DNA of 12,823 nucleotides from NCBI GenBank assembly GCA_015061765.1, contig SUVZ01000067.1:1-12823 (forward strand). The letters run 5' to 3'. This document shows, piece by piece, positions 1-7,103 of this stretch (positions are counted from its first letter, which is position 1; every line of letters begins with the position of its first letter). The notes under the pieces are model-generated. The model was not told where the DNA came from. It saw only the letters and a program-made list of their open reading frames with translations, and ran no database searches. This DNA comes from Lentisphaerota bacterium (GTDB lineage: Bacteria; Verrucomicrobiota; Kiritimatiellia; RFP12; UBA1067). The position numbers and the translations under genes were made by a program.

Positions 1-325
1 GAACACGGTGGTTGCGGCCGTGGACACGGTTCTCGGAAAATGGTCGGTTGATGACGGCGCTACGCTTACGCTTGACTCCAACGGCAATGTTTTCACATTT
101 ACCGAGACCATTGAAGGGGAAGGATGTCTGGTGTTCGCCCCCGGCACGAAAGCCGCGCTCGGCGGCGATTTGAGGGCGGCGGCTTTGTCGTCGGAAGGGG
201 CGGTCATTTCTTCGGCGGCGGAGACCGTCGGCACACTTATCTGGCCGGACAATCACCATGTCTGCCTTGACGGCGGGGTCTATCGGGTGAAGCGACGTCC
301 AGGCCTTTCAATAAGCATACGATAA
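1..325 (+). CDS. C-terminal end of a secreted beta-helix (autotransporter-strand-like) protein, 5' truncated by window edge
   Basis: The frame is open from base 2 (Asn codon) to the TAA at 323-325, giving the last 107 residues of a protein whose start lies upstream of the window. The GTG at 8 is only an internal Val codon, not a start. The segment matches the last 107 residues (676-782) of the beta-helix protein at 7103-9451 without gaps, with 93 of 107 residues identical by my count, so this is the tail of a paralogue. It is rich in Gly, Thr, Ala and Val in alternating pattern, as expected for stacked beta-strands, and contains AGTL-like turns such as LVFAPGTKAALGG. It ends in the motif RRPGLSISIR, a tail shared with two other proteins here. 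Six bases separate it from the next (truncated) gene, the same spacing as the intact pair at 9451/9458. The function is presumably structural or adhesive at the cell surface (inference). Confidence 0.8.
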   Translation, partial: NTVVAAVDTVLGKWSVDDGATLTLDSNGNVFTFTETIEGEGCLVFAPGTKAALGGDLRAAALSSEGAVISSAAETVGTLIWPDNHHVCLDGGVYRVKRRPGLSISIR

Positions 326-459
326 CCGAGAATGAAACGGAACGTTTTTTCGGCACTGGGATTTGTGCTGACGGCATCTGCCGCGTTCGGCGGGGTGTCT
401 CATATCAGGTCGGTGAAGAGCATCGAGGGCGGAAAACCGCCGGAAGGCTATGTGCCGGC
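1..459 (+). repeat. Direct repeat copy A (partner 9127-9585, offset 9126 bp)
   Basis: Bases 1-459 align to 9127-9585 with no insertion or deletion. By hand count there are about 61 mismatches in 459 positions (near 87% identity). The repeat spans the 3' end of a beta-helix gene, the 6-nt gap and the 5' end of a glycosidase gene. Homology continues to the left window edge, so the true repeat is longer upstream. Its right boundary is sharp at 459/9585. Confidence 0.9.
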
Positions 460-490
460 AGTATGGCGCGGGCGTGCAAGAAAGATTTAA
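332..490 (+). pseudogene. Truncated N-terminus of a GH65-like (alpha/alpha)6-barrel glycosidase gene (paralogue of the gene at 9458)
   Basis: The ATG at 332 opens a 52-codon frame ending in TAA at 488-490. Residues 1-43 align without gaps to the first 43 residues of the 680-aa glycosidase at 9458-11500: the signal peptide ending in SAAFGG, then SHIRSVKSIEGGK and PEGYVPA. DNA similarity stops at base 459. The last nine codons (VWRGRARKI) are unrelated, and about 637 residues of the enzyme are absent. What is left would be a signal peptide plus a short stub, so no catalytic function is possible. The GAGG ribosome-binding motif of the intact copy (9445-9448) is also not conserved at the equivalent site here. 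The most likely origin is a deletion or unequal recombination that joined the 5' end of this copy to the leader of the next operon. Confidence 0.85.
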
Positions 491-575
491 TTGCAAGGTA
501 AAGGCAATAGGTACGCATAATCAATATGCTTTGTGGGATCTTAACAATGGTTTAACATCAAAAGGAGATATGCCG
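460..575 (+). promoter_or_regulatory. AT-richer leader of the five-gene operon, possible promoter
   Basis: This 116-bp stretch separates the broken glycosidase copy from the first operon gene, and is the only upstream region before 576 that could hold its promoter. It is richer in A and T than the genes around it. A weak sigma-70-like pair can be drawn: TTGCAA at 491-496 and CATAAT at 516-521, with a 19-nt spacer that is longer than ideal. TATGCT at 525-530 is another possible -10 box. No hairpin with a T-run is evident, so read-through from the upstream module is also possible. The promoter call is tentative. Confidence 0.3.
561..567 (+). promoter_or_regulatory. Ribosome-binding site AAAGGAG that decides the start at 576
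   Basis: AAAGGAG lies 8 nt before the ATG at 576 but only 2 nt before the in-frame ATG at 570. The spacing favours 576, which begins a clean signal peptide (MKTNRIILSLVACC). The frame stays open further upstream to 450, but that part crosses the decayed copy and has no supporting site. Confidence 0.75.
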
Positions 576-3002
576 ATGAAAACAAATAGAATCATTCTTT
601 CTCTTGTGGCATGCTGTTCACTTCTGATGACGGAATCGGCAATTGCTGGTGCTGTCGCTGATTTGAATGCAAAGGGTTTTGATTGGGCTGTGTTTGATGA
701 AACTACAGGATTTGCGGTACACACAATGGAAGATCCATGGGCTGCGTATTCTGGCGGGATATGGGCAGGGAATTGGTCCACTGGAAAAGCTCCTGAATCC
801 GGGACAAATTACTATTCAAACGGGAAGCTGTTGTATGCCCCAAAGATGAATTCAGGGCTTCATCCGGACTTTGCCGGTGATTTGCTTGTGCTGGATTCGA
901 AATTTCGCATGTTGCAGGCGAGCAGACATGCTACATTCAATGATTTTGTTGGAATGGGAGGCGGGAGAGTTCTTGTTGGAAGTACCGGAGAGGGGCTTAT
1001 GACAACCGGCGAGATGCATTTCAGGACAACTCAAGAATCGCCGTTTTTCATTTCACAGAATTCGAATTTCGGCAGTAAAACATCATTCTCGATAGTTTCA
1101 GAAGGTGGACTTTCTTCGACACCTGAAACGGTGGTGTCACTGATGGAGGAGCCTGATTATGTCGGATCCAATAAATGGTGGCATTTTACGGTTAGCGTTT
1201 CTGCTCCGGACGCTTCTGGGTTTCTCGGGAAAATTTCCATACCCGATGCCTGCCTGAATCTGACTGCCGTGGAGTTCGGCGGAGAGATCGAGATGACAAA
1301 CAGGTGGGTTGATGTGTCGCATCATCCGACAGAGGGCTATGCAATCACCAATACCCCTGGCGTTTTCTGCTGCAAGTCCGACAGCGTGAAAATCAAGGCT
1401 GTCACTCTTCACCGGGGAACCCGATTGGATTTGACGTTCGGACAATGGGTCGTTGGAGATTTCAAGGTCGATGGCGCGGAGATTGCCGTGAATGTTTCGC
1501 AGGGCCGGAACGATGGAGGATTTCTGACCGTTACGAACTCCGTATCCATAAAAGAGAAGGTGCGCATTGTGAATGCCGCTTCGGCATGGGAGTCGATTGA
1601 AGGGGTTCCCGAATCGATCGCCATTCTCCGGTTCGGGCGGGAGGTTGACATGACGGACATCAGTCTGGATGATTTCGTGTTGATGTCAACACCCAATAAT
1701 AACAGTGCGTTGGGTATATATCCCGTTCAACGGCTTGTTTTGATAAGATGTGAGGATGGTTCTAGTGAATTGCGTCTGACACGGAATGAGATAGTCAAAA
1801 ATGTCTATGTTCCTGCCAATGGAGAACGTTCCTGGAGATACGACACCGACGGCGCAGCAAAATTCTGGTCGGACGGAAAGCGTGAACATTCAGGAGTGGA
1901 TTACTATCTTCATTTCAACGGACGTTCTCCGCAATACTGGTTCGAGAAGGATGCCGTATTCCCGGCGGAAAATTTTCTCTTCAACAACGGAGAAATGTTC
2001 CTGAAGGCTGATTGTGTATATTTCACAAATTTGATAATTGCGACCGCCAAGGCCTCTCTGGCAGCAAAAACCACCAAAGGCATAGATGCCCTTGCCGGGC
2101 GGCTCGGAGTATATTCTGAACCTGACGAGGCGGTGATATTAAATGCCGCCGAAAATATGACATTGGATATCCGATCTGAGATTTACGGAACCGGCAACAT
2201 ATCTTTCAAGGGAGTGGGCGATAAAAAGCTTTCCGGACACAATGCCGGATTTTCGGGTAAAATCGGTTTCGTGGCCGGAGCCGCCTGCAGATTGCATTTT
2301 GGATATGGCGACTCTCTCGGCGGCGCGATGAAGACATTTACATATGATGCTGTCACCCTCACAAACGGTACGGCTCTCGTCCCTATGCGCGACGTTACGA
2401 TAGATGAGCCGACACGCGGACTGTTCATTAATGAGGCGGGGATCGTTGACGTTCCGGCCAGAACGACAATGGAGGTGAAAAGTATTGTCACCTATGGCGG
2501 TGTTCTTGAGAAGAAGGGTGCAGGAGTTCTGGCTCTTGCACGGCAGCCCCGGTTCGTTGACGGTCGTGAAGAAACCGATCCGCTCGAAGGCATGAACCTC
2601 CTTGCCGTCACGGAAGGTTCGGTGAAAGCCTTGTCGCCAGAGTCATTGAACGGTCTCGCCCTGTCATTTTCTGATGGAGCCGAGTTGAGGATTCCGCATA
2701 TGCCCGATGACGGGGATTTCAGGGCGAGAGGGGTTTTGATGACTCGTGCGCTTTCATCGGTGACGGTGCCGGATTCGGGATTGATTGTCCGGTTTGATTC
2801 AAGTGTTGATATCGAGGAGGAGTTTGAGCAGGGTGTCGCGACTTTTGCATCGGAAGATGCGGCGGAATCATTTGCGGGCGCGATCACCCTGCGTCCGCGC
2901 CCGACCGGATTCTCATACCGGAAGGAGATCGTCGAGAATGGCGGAACTTTTACGGTTGTGGCCTCTCTCAAGAAGATTGGATTTTCAATATCGATCCGTT
3001 GA
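576..3002 (+). CDS. Secreted beta-helix protein with autotransporter-associated strand motifs (808 aa)
   Basis: First gene of the operon. A signal peptide is visible: Lys/Arg at residues 3-5, a hydrophobic stretch at 6-18, and likely cleavage after SAIA (residue 24). The rest is low in charge and rich in Gly, Val, Thr and Asn, typical of a right-handed beta-helix. Autotransporter-associated strand-like units occur at about 538-566 (GTGNISFKG, then LSGHNAGFSGKIGF) and 641-657 (GGVLEKKGAGVLALA). A Trp/Tyr-rich segment near Trp67 (GNWSTGK then NYYSNGK) recurs near Trp431 (FWSDGK then DYYLHFNG), suggesting two related halves. The protein ends KKIGFSISIR, like the beta-helix proteins ending at 325 and 9451. 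No outer-membrane autotransporter barrel, LPxTG or PEP-CTERM signal is visible. It is probably a surface or extracellular structural, adhesive or glycan-binding protein; exact function and partner are unknown. The next gene begins 1 nt after its stop. The N-terminal half looks lower in GC than the last operon gene (about 47% against 65% in one 60-base line each). Confidence 0.75.
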   Translation: MKTNRIILSLVACCSLLMTESAIAGAVADLNAKGFDWAVFDETTGFAVHTMEDPWAAYSGGIWAGNWSTGKAPESGTNYYSNGKLLYAPKMNSGLHPDFAGDLLVLDSKFRMLQASRHATFNDFVGMGGGRVLVGSTGEGLMTTGEMHFRTTQESPFFISQNSNFGSKTSFSIVSEGGLSSTPETVVSLMEEPDYVGSNKWWHFTVSVSAPDASGFLGKISIPDACLNLTAVEFGGEIEMTNRWVDVSHHPTEGYAITNTPGVFCCKSDSVKIKAVTLHRGTRLDLTFGQWVVGDFKVDGAEIAVNVSQGRNDGGFLTVTNSVSIKEKVRIVNAASAWESIEGVPESIAILRFGREVDMTDISLDDFVLMSTPNNNSALGIYPVQRLVLIRCEDGSSELRLTRNEIVKNVYVPANGERSWRYDTDGAAKFWSDGKREHSGVDYYLHFNGRSPQYWFEKDAVFPAENFLFNNGEMFLKADCVYFTNLIIATAKASLAAKTTKGIDALAGRLGVYSEPDEAVILNAAENMTLDIRSEIYGTGNISFKGVGDKKLSGHNAGFSGKIGFVAGAACRLHFGYGDSLGGAMKTFTYDAVTLTNGTALVPMRDVTIDEPTRGLFINEAGIVDVPARTTMEVKSIVTYGGVLEKKGAGVLALARQPRFVDGREETDPLEGMNLLAVTEGSVKALSPESLNGLALSFSDGAELRIPHMPDDGDFRARGVLMTRALSSVTVPDSGLIVRFDSSVDIEEEFEQGVATFASEDAAESFAGAITLRPRPTGFSYRKEIVENGGTFTVVASLKKIGFSISIR

Positions 3003-3003
3003 T

Positions 3004-5202
3004 ATGAATGTTGGATGCACCAGATTGTTCCGGCAAAGCCTGTGGACGGTTCTGCTTGGATTCGTGTCACTTGCGGTTTCAGCAGAACCGTCAGGCGAGT
3101 TTATAATCAACGAGGGAGATGAATGGGTGGTATTCGACTATCGGCGTGATATCGAATCCGGTTCAGCCCTCGATTTCTCGAAGATTGCGCAGTGCCATGC
3201 GCCGGCGGGAAAATACGGATGGGTTAAGGCGGTAGGTGAGCATTTCGAGTTCGAGAACCTTCCGGGCGTTCCGCAGCGGTTTTATGGCGTTAACCTCTGC
3301 ATGTCGCTCAACTATCCTTCCCATGAAGAGGCGGAAAGGATGATCCGCCGTTTCAGGATGATGGGGTACAATTCAATTCGCATTCACCATCATGACAAGG
3401 GGACGGTTGCGGGTTCCAAGGACGGGCTTGAGTTCAATGTGAAGAACATGGACCGTCTGGATTATCTGCTTGCGACGGCAGTCAAGGCGGGGATGTACAT
3501 CACAACCGACCTCTACGTGTCGCGCACGGTTCCCTGGCGGGCGATTGGAATCGATCGGGACGGCAACGTGAACAATCAAGGGTTCAAGGCGTTGTCCATC
3601 CTTCACGAACCGGCCTGCAGAAACTGGCAGGAGCATGCAAGGAGATTCCTGCTGCATCGCAATCCCTATACCGGCCGTTGCCTGATCGACGAGCCTGCCT
3701 GCTTCATGCTATGCACCATAAACGAAAACTGGATGTCTGTCGGGTGGAAGCATGTAAAGGACCTGAAAGAGTGCGAAAAAGCGTATGAGGACTGGAAGTC
3801 CGAAAAGTTCGCCAAGTACGGACCTGATTTCATGAAAGATTCCCTCAAGGACTCCTTCTCGTCCTTGGATCCATGGCGGCGCAATGCGGCGACATCTCTC
3901 TTCTTTGCGGATATGGAACGCCGTGCGTTTGTGCGAAACCGGGACTGGCTGCGTTCGATCGGCGTAAAGGCGCTGCTTACTGCGGGCAATCACGGTCCGA
4001 ACAATGCGCCGAACCAGTCTGTGCGCGATGATCTTTTTGAAGTGGTTGACATCCACAGCTACGAGGATCATCCGAAATATCTCAACAAAAAGAACCGTTA
4101 TGCATTGCCGACAAAATGCACTAACGGAGATTGGATGGTTCCCTCTGAGTTTGATGCGCTTTCCATGGGTGTGATCGCATGTTGCAGAGTCTATGGCAAA
4201 CCATTCGTCTCTACGGAATGGAACTGCTGCGGGCCGTCTGAGTACAGATGTCTTGGAGGGCTGTTCGGCGGCGCTCTTTTTGCCCGGCAGGACTGGGCTG
4301 GCGTGTGGCGCTTTGCCTATTCGCACAACATCAGGGATTTTTATGATATCCCCCAGAATCCGGGTGCGTTCAATGTTTCCTCAGATCCGCTCATGGCTGC
4401 GCAGGAGAGGCAGATACTGCCGCTTTTCCTCCGTAGGGATCTGGAGCCTGCGAAGAGCCGTATAAATCTGACGATCGACGGAGAAGCTCTGATGCCAAAG
4501 CCGGATCACACCCAGGACAAGCCCTATGCCGCAATGATGGTTAGTCCATCCGGAAAATCGGGACGGCTTTTTTCTTCCCGCATTTCATGTGGACAGAAGC
4601 CTGTGGCGGATGCCGAGAACATGCGACTTTTTGATTGCATGCGTGGCGGCAAATCGTTGCCGGCTGTCGAGAACAACGCCGTCGATGTCGATTTCGAGAA
4701 GAAGACGTTTGCCATAGCGACAAAACGGATCTGTGCAGTATATGGCGAACCTGGAACAAAGAAAATATCTGGAGATGTCGAGATTGCAGTCGGAGGATCG
4801 CGCGCCGCCGTGAGTGTTGCGTCAATCGATGGCGCGGAGCTGTCAAAGTCGAGAAGGCTTCTTGTTGCGCATCTGACTGACGCCAAAGGCCGTGGAGAAC
4901 GCCTGGAGCGCGTGTCGGACGGATTGATACGGAAGGAGGCCGGTGATGGAACGGTGCTTCTTCGTGTTGGCGATGCCGATGTGAGGATACGGCTGGATTG
5001 CAGAGGGGCTTGTCGGGTTTATGCGCTTTCTTCGTCCGGCAGACGCCGGTTCGAAGTTCCGTGCCGTTTCGAGGGGGGGATTCTGCATTTCAAGGCATCG
5101 GTTCGAGGTGCAGACGGTTTTGGTGTGATAGAATACGAAGTTTGTACAGACCTCAGGGTTGAGGTTGCAAATGACAGGGAGAACATGGAGGCGCTGAAAT
5201 GA
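3004..5202 (+). CDS. Secreted GH-A clan (GH5-like, cellulase-type) glycoside hydrolase (732 aa)
   Basis: The ATG at 3004 begins a signal peptide (MNVGCTRLFRQSLWTVLLGF, cleavage likely after AVSA, residue 27). The chosen start lies 1 nt after the preceding stop and no Shine-Dalgarno motif is visible, so translation is probably coupled. Residues about 40-100 form the family's N-terminal strand region (WVVFDYRRDIESGSALDF, later FYGVNLC). A TIM barrel follows, with MIRRFRMMGYNSIRIHHHD near strands 1-2. The INEN motif holds E241, the expected acid/base after strand 4. A DIHSYEDHP motif fits strand 6, and FVSTEWN holds E405, the expected nucleophile on strand 7. About residues 480-732 form a beta-rich C-terminal domain. 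Both catalytic glutamates are present, so the enzyme should be an active retaining glycosidase. The exact family and substrate cannot be named; a cellulase-like label does not prove cellulose as substrate. It shares an operon with two other GH-like proteins. Its TGA overlaps the next ATG. Confidence 0.82.
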   Translation: MNVGCTRLFRQSLWTVLLGFVSLAVSAEPSGEFIINEGDEWVVFDYRRDIESGSALDFSKIAQCHAPAGKYGWVKAVGEHFEFENLPGVPQRFYGVNLCMSLNYPSHEEAERMIRRFRMMGYNSIRIHHHDKGTVAGSKDGLEFNVKNMDRLDYLLATAVKAGMYITTDLYVSRTVPWRAIGIDRDGNVNNQGFKALSILHEPACRNWQEHARRFLLHRNPYTGRCLIDEPACFMLCTINENWMSVGWKHVKDLKECEKAYEDWKSEKFAKYGPDFMKDSLKDSFSSLDPWRRNAATSLFFADMERRAFVRNRDWLRSIGVKALLTAGNHGPNNAPNQSVRDDLFEVVDIHSYEDHPKYLNKKNRYALPTKCTNGDWMVPSEFDALSMGVIACCRVYGKPFVSTEWNCCGPSEYRCLGGLFGGALFARQDWAGVWRFAYSHNIRDFYDIPQNPGAFNVSSDPLMAAQERQILPLFLRRDLEPAKSRINLTIDGEALMPKPDHTQDKPYAAMMVSPSGKSGRLFSSRISCGQKPVADAENMRLFDCMRGGKSLPAVENNAVDVDFEKKTFAIATKRICAVYGEPGTKKISGDVEIAVGGSRAAVSVASIDGAELSKSRRLLVAHLTDAKGRGERLERVSDGLIRKEAGDGTVLLRVGDADVRIRLDCRGACRVYALSSSGRRRFEVPCRFEGGILHFKASVRGADGFGVIEYEVCTDLRVEVANDRENMEALK

Positions 5203-7103
5203 GTATTGTATTTGTATTGTTTGCGGCGGTTGTCGTCAACGGGGATTTTGAAAACGGTGCGGGATCCGACATTCCCGGGTGGAATTTGTCAAAGACCGCT
5301 CAGAAGATGTGGCGCATCGAGCCGGGCGCCGGTTTGAACGGCAACCGGGGGCTGGTATGGGAAAACTCAGATCCCAAGCTGTATGCCTACCCGAAACAGG
5401 AGGTGAAGCTCGAGTTTGAGAAACGCTACCGCATCCAGGCTCAGATAACCACAAAAGTCGTCAAGGAAGGTGCAGGGTCGCATGGCGCCGGTGTGTTCCT
5501 TGAATGGTACGACAGTGAAGGAAAATGCCTTGGCTCCTGTTATCCGCCCCGTGTACGCGGTACCACCGACTGGGCGAATGTGGAGAACGTGATGAAGGTT
5601 CCACTTCCGGAAAACGCCGCCCGGTGTTACGTCGGGGCATTTGTGCACAGAGGGTGCACCGGCTATGCGGCATTCGATGAGATAACGGTCACGGAATACA
5701 AGGTGAAGCCGCTCGGCGGACTCTTTTCATCGGTGTATCGCGATGTTGCCGTGGACGGCAGGGTGAAGTTTTTCTCTCCGTTTTTTGTGCCCACCAATTC
5801 TTTCAATGCTTCAAACTGGAATGTCTCATTCAAGTACAGGGCGGCTGACGGCTCGCAGAAAACACTTCCTGCCGGATCGATTACGCCGTCTTTCGTAAGC
5901 TGCGAAATCGATGTTGCCGAACTTGCAATGGGCAGGCAGAACATCGTGTGTTCGGCAGCTTCGGCTGACGGCAAGATCAAGGACGAGGCTTCACTCTCCT
6001 TCGAGCGTGCATCCGAACTTCCGAAACGAAAGGTGTACGTTGACGCGAAGCGAAGGGTGATTGTGGACGGGAAGCCGTTCTTCCCGTTGGGGCTGTTCTC
6101 GTCCGTACTGAGGCCGCCGGTGGTCGATGCCTATTCTAAAGGACCGTTCAACTGCATACTTCCCTACCATTCGCCGACCGAGAAGCAGATGGACAACTGT
6201 CATGCCCATGGCATCAAGGTAATCTATGCACTCAACAAGACGTATGCCGGATGGCGTGCCGCGCCGAAAGGGGTGAAGACCGAGGCTGATGAGATCAAAT
6301 GGATTGAAGGGCGCATGAAGTATGCGAAGAGCCACCCCGCCATGCTCGCCTGGTATCTTGCGGACGAACTGGCCGTGTCGTACGTGCCGAGGCTTGCGAA
6401 AAGAACCGCATGGCTCGCTTCTGTCGATCCCGACCATCCGACATTCGCCTGCTACAACCGCATCGATCAGCTTCGCGAATATCTGCCGTCCGTTGATGTG
6501 TTCAGCACCGACATCTATCCTGTTCCTCACAAGCCTCTGCGCGAATGTGCAGACATGACTGCCGTTACATACAACAATCTCTTCGGTTCGCGCTCCATGT
6601 GGCAGACGCCGCAGATATTCTCGTGGGGAAACACCCGCACGACTCTCGCCAAGAATTCGCGTTTCCCTACAAGGAATGAGATGCGCTCAATGTGCTGGCA
6701 GATGATCGCCGGAGGCGCGAACGGCATCATCGGATATTGCCTTCATCAGATAATGGATCGCTACACGGGCGAGTCTATCAAGAGCTATTGGCATGACGCC
6801 TGCGCCGTGTTCGAGGATCTGAAGAAGTTCTCACCGGTGTTTCTCTCCGGCGGTGAAGAGCCAAAGGTGCTTGAAGCTCCGCGTTCGCTTGCCGTGCGTA
6901 CCTTCCGGGAAGGGTCTGATATATGGGTTCTCGTCTGCAACCTTGAAGATGCGGTCACCAAAGCGGCATTCTCCGTTGACGTCTCGGCAATCGGCGCTGA
7001 AGTCGTTTACGGCGGCGGCGTTTCGTATTCCGGCAAAGGCGAGTTCAAGACGGATATGCTTCCGTACGATGTGTGTCTCATCAACCTCAAGGAGGATCGA
7101 TAA
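5199..7103 (+). CDS. TIM-barrel glycoside-hydrolase-like protein with N-terminal carbohydrate-binding-like domain (634 aa)
   Basis: The start overlaps the previous stop as ATGA, with GGAGG at 5187-5191 seven nt upstream. The N-terminus (MSIVFVLFAAVVVNG) is hydrophobic but has no basic residue, so export by a short signal peptide is likely but not clean. Residues about 12-165 resemble a CBM4/9 (CenC-type) jelly-roll: VNGDFENG, GWNLS, then GAGVFLEWYDSEG and YAAFDEITVTEY. A beta-rich linker domain runs to about 285, where IVDGKPFFPLGLF begins a TIM barrel. The motif AWYLADEL (E390) fits the strand-4 acid/base of GH-A enzymes and DVFSTDIYPVP fits strand 6. At the strand-7 position, where the operon's other GH-A enzyme has a nucleophile Glu, this protein reads PQIFSWGN (S475). 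It may therefore use another nucleophile or be a non-hydrolytic or binding protein. A small beta-domain closes the C-terminus (about 565-634). The exact family is not recognised. Confidence 0.72.
   Translation: MSIVFVLFAAVVVNGDFENGAGSDIPGWNLSKTAQKMWRIEPGAGLNGNRGLVWENSDPKLYAYPKQEVKLEFEKRYRIQAQITTKVVKEGAGSHGAGVFLEWYDSEGKCLGSCYPPRVRGTTDWANVENVMKVPLPENAARCYVGAFVHRGCTGYAAFDEITVTEYKVKPLGGLFSSVYRDVAVDGRVKFFSPFFVPTNSFNASNWNVSFKYRAADGSQKTLPAGSITPSFVSCEIDVAELAMGRQNIVCSAASADGKIKDEASLSFERASELPKRKVYVDAKRRVIVDGKPFFPLGLFSSVLRPPVVDAYSKGPFNCILPYHSPTEKQMDNCHAHGIKVIYALNKTYAGWRAAPKGVKTEADEIKWIEGRMKYAKSHPAMLAWYLADELAVSYVPRLAKRTAWLASVDPDHPTFACYNRIDQLREYLPSVDVFSTDIYPVPHKPLRECADMTAVTYNNLFGSRSMWQTPQIFSWGNTRTTLAKNSRFPTRNEMRSMCWQMIAGGANGIIGYCLHQIMDRYTGESIKSYWHDACAVFEDLKKFSPVFLSGGEEPKVLEAPRSLAVRTFREGSDIWVLVCNLEDAVTKAAFSVDVSAIGAEVVYGGGVSYSGKGEFKTDMLPYDVCLINLKEDR
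7089..7095 (+). promoter_or_regulatory. Strong Shine-Dalgarno AAGGAGG that decides the start at 7103
   Basis: A perfect AAGGAGG lies 7 nt before the ATG at 7103, inside the last codons of the preceding gene. It supports 7103 over the upstream in-frame start codon at 7073, and the 7103 start also gives a proper signal peptide. It is the strongest ribosome-binding site in the operon, placed before the second beta-helix gene. Confidence 0.8.

Noticed and set aside
8..325. A complete small gene starting at GTG 8
   Set aside because: The frame is open to the window's left edge and matches the interior of the 782-aa protein; GTG 8 aligns with an internal Val codon there, so this is a 3' fragment.
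450..575. Extending the first operon protein upstream to 450
   Set aside because: The added residues cross the decayed glycosidase copy in another frame and the leader; the AAAGGAG site and signal peptide fix the start at 576.
3666..4326. Long minus-strand frames inside the GH-A gene (also 2492-3070 and 10508-11266)
   Set aside because: They are antisense shadows of well-supported plus-strand genes and show no recognisable motifs or start signals.
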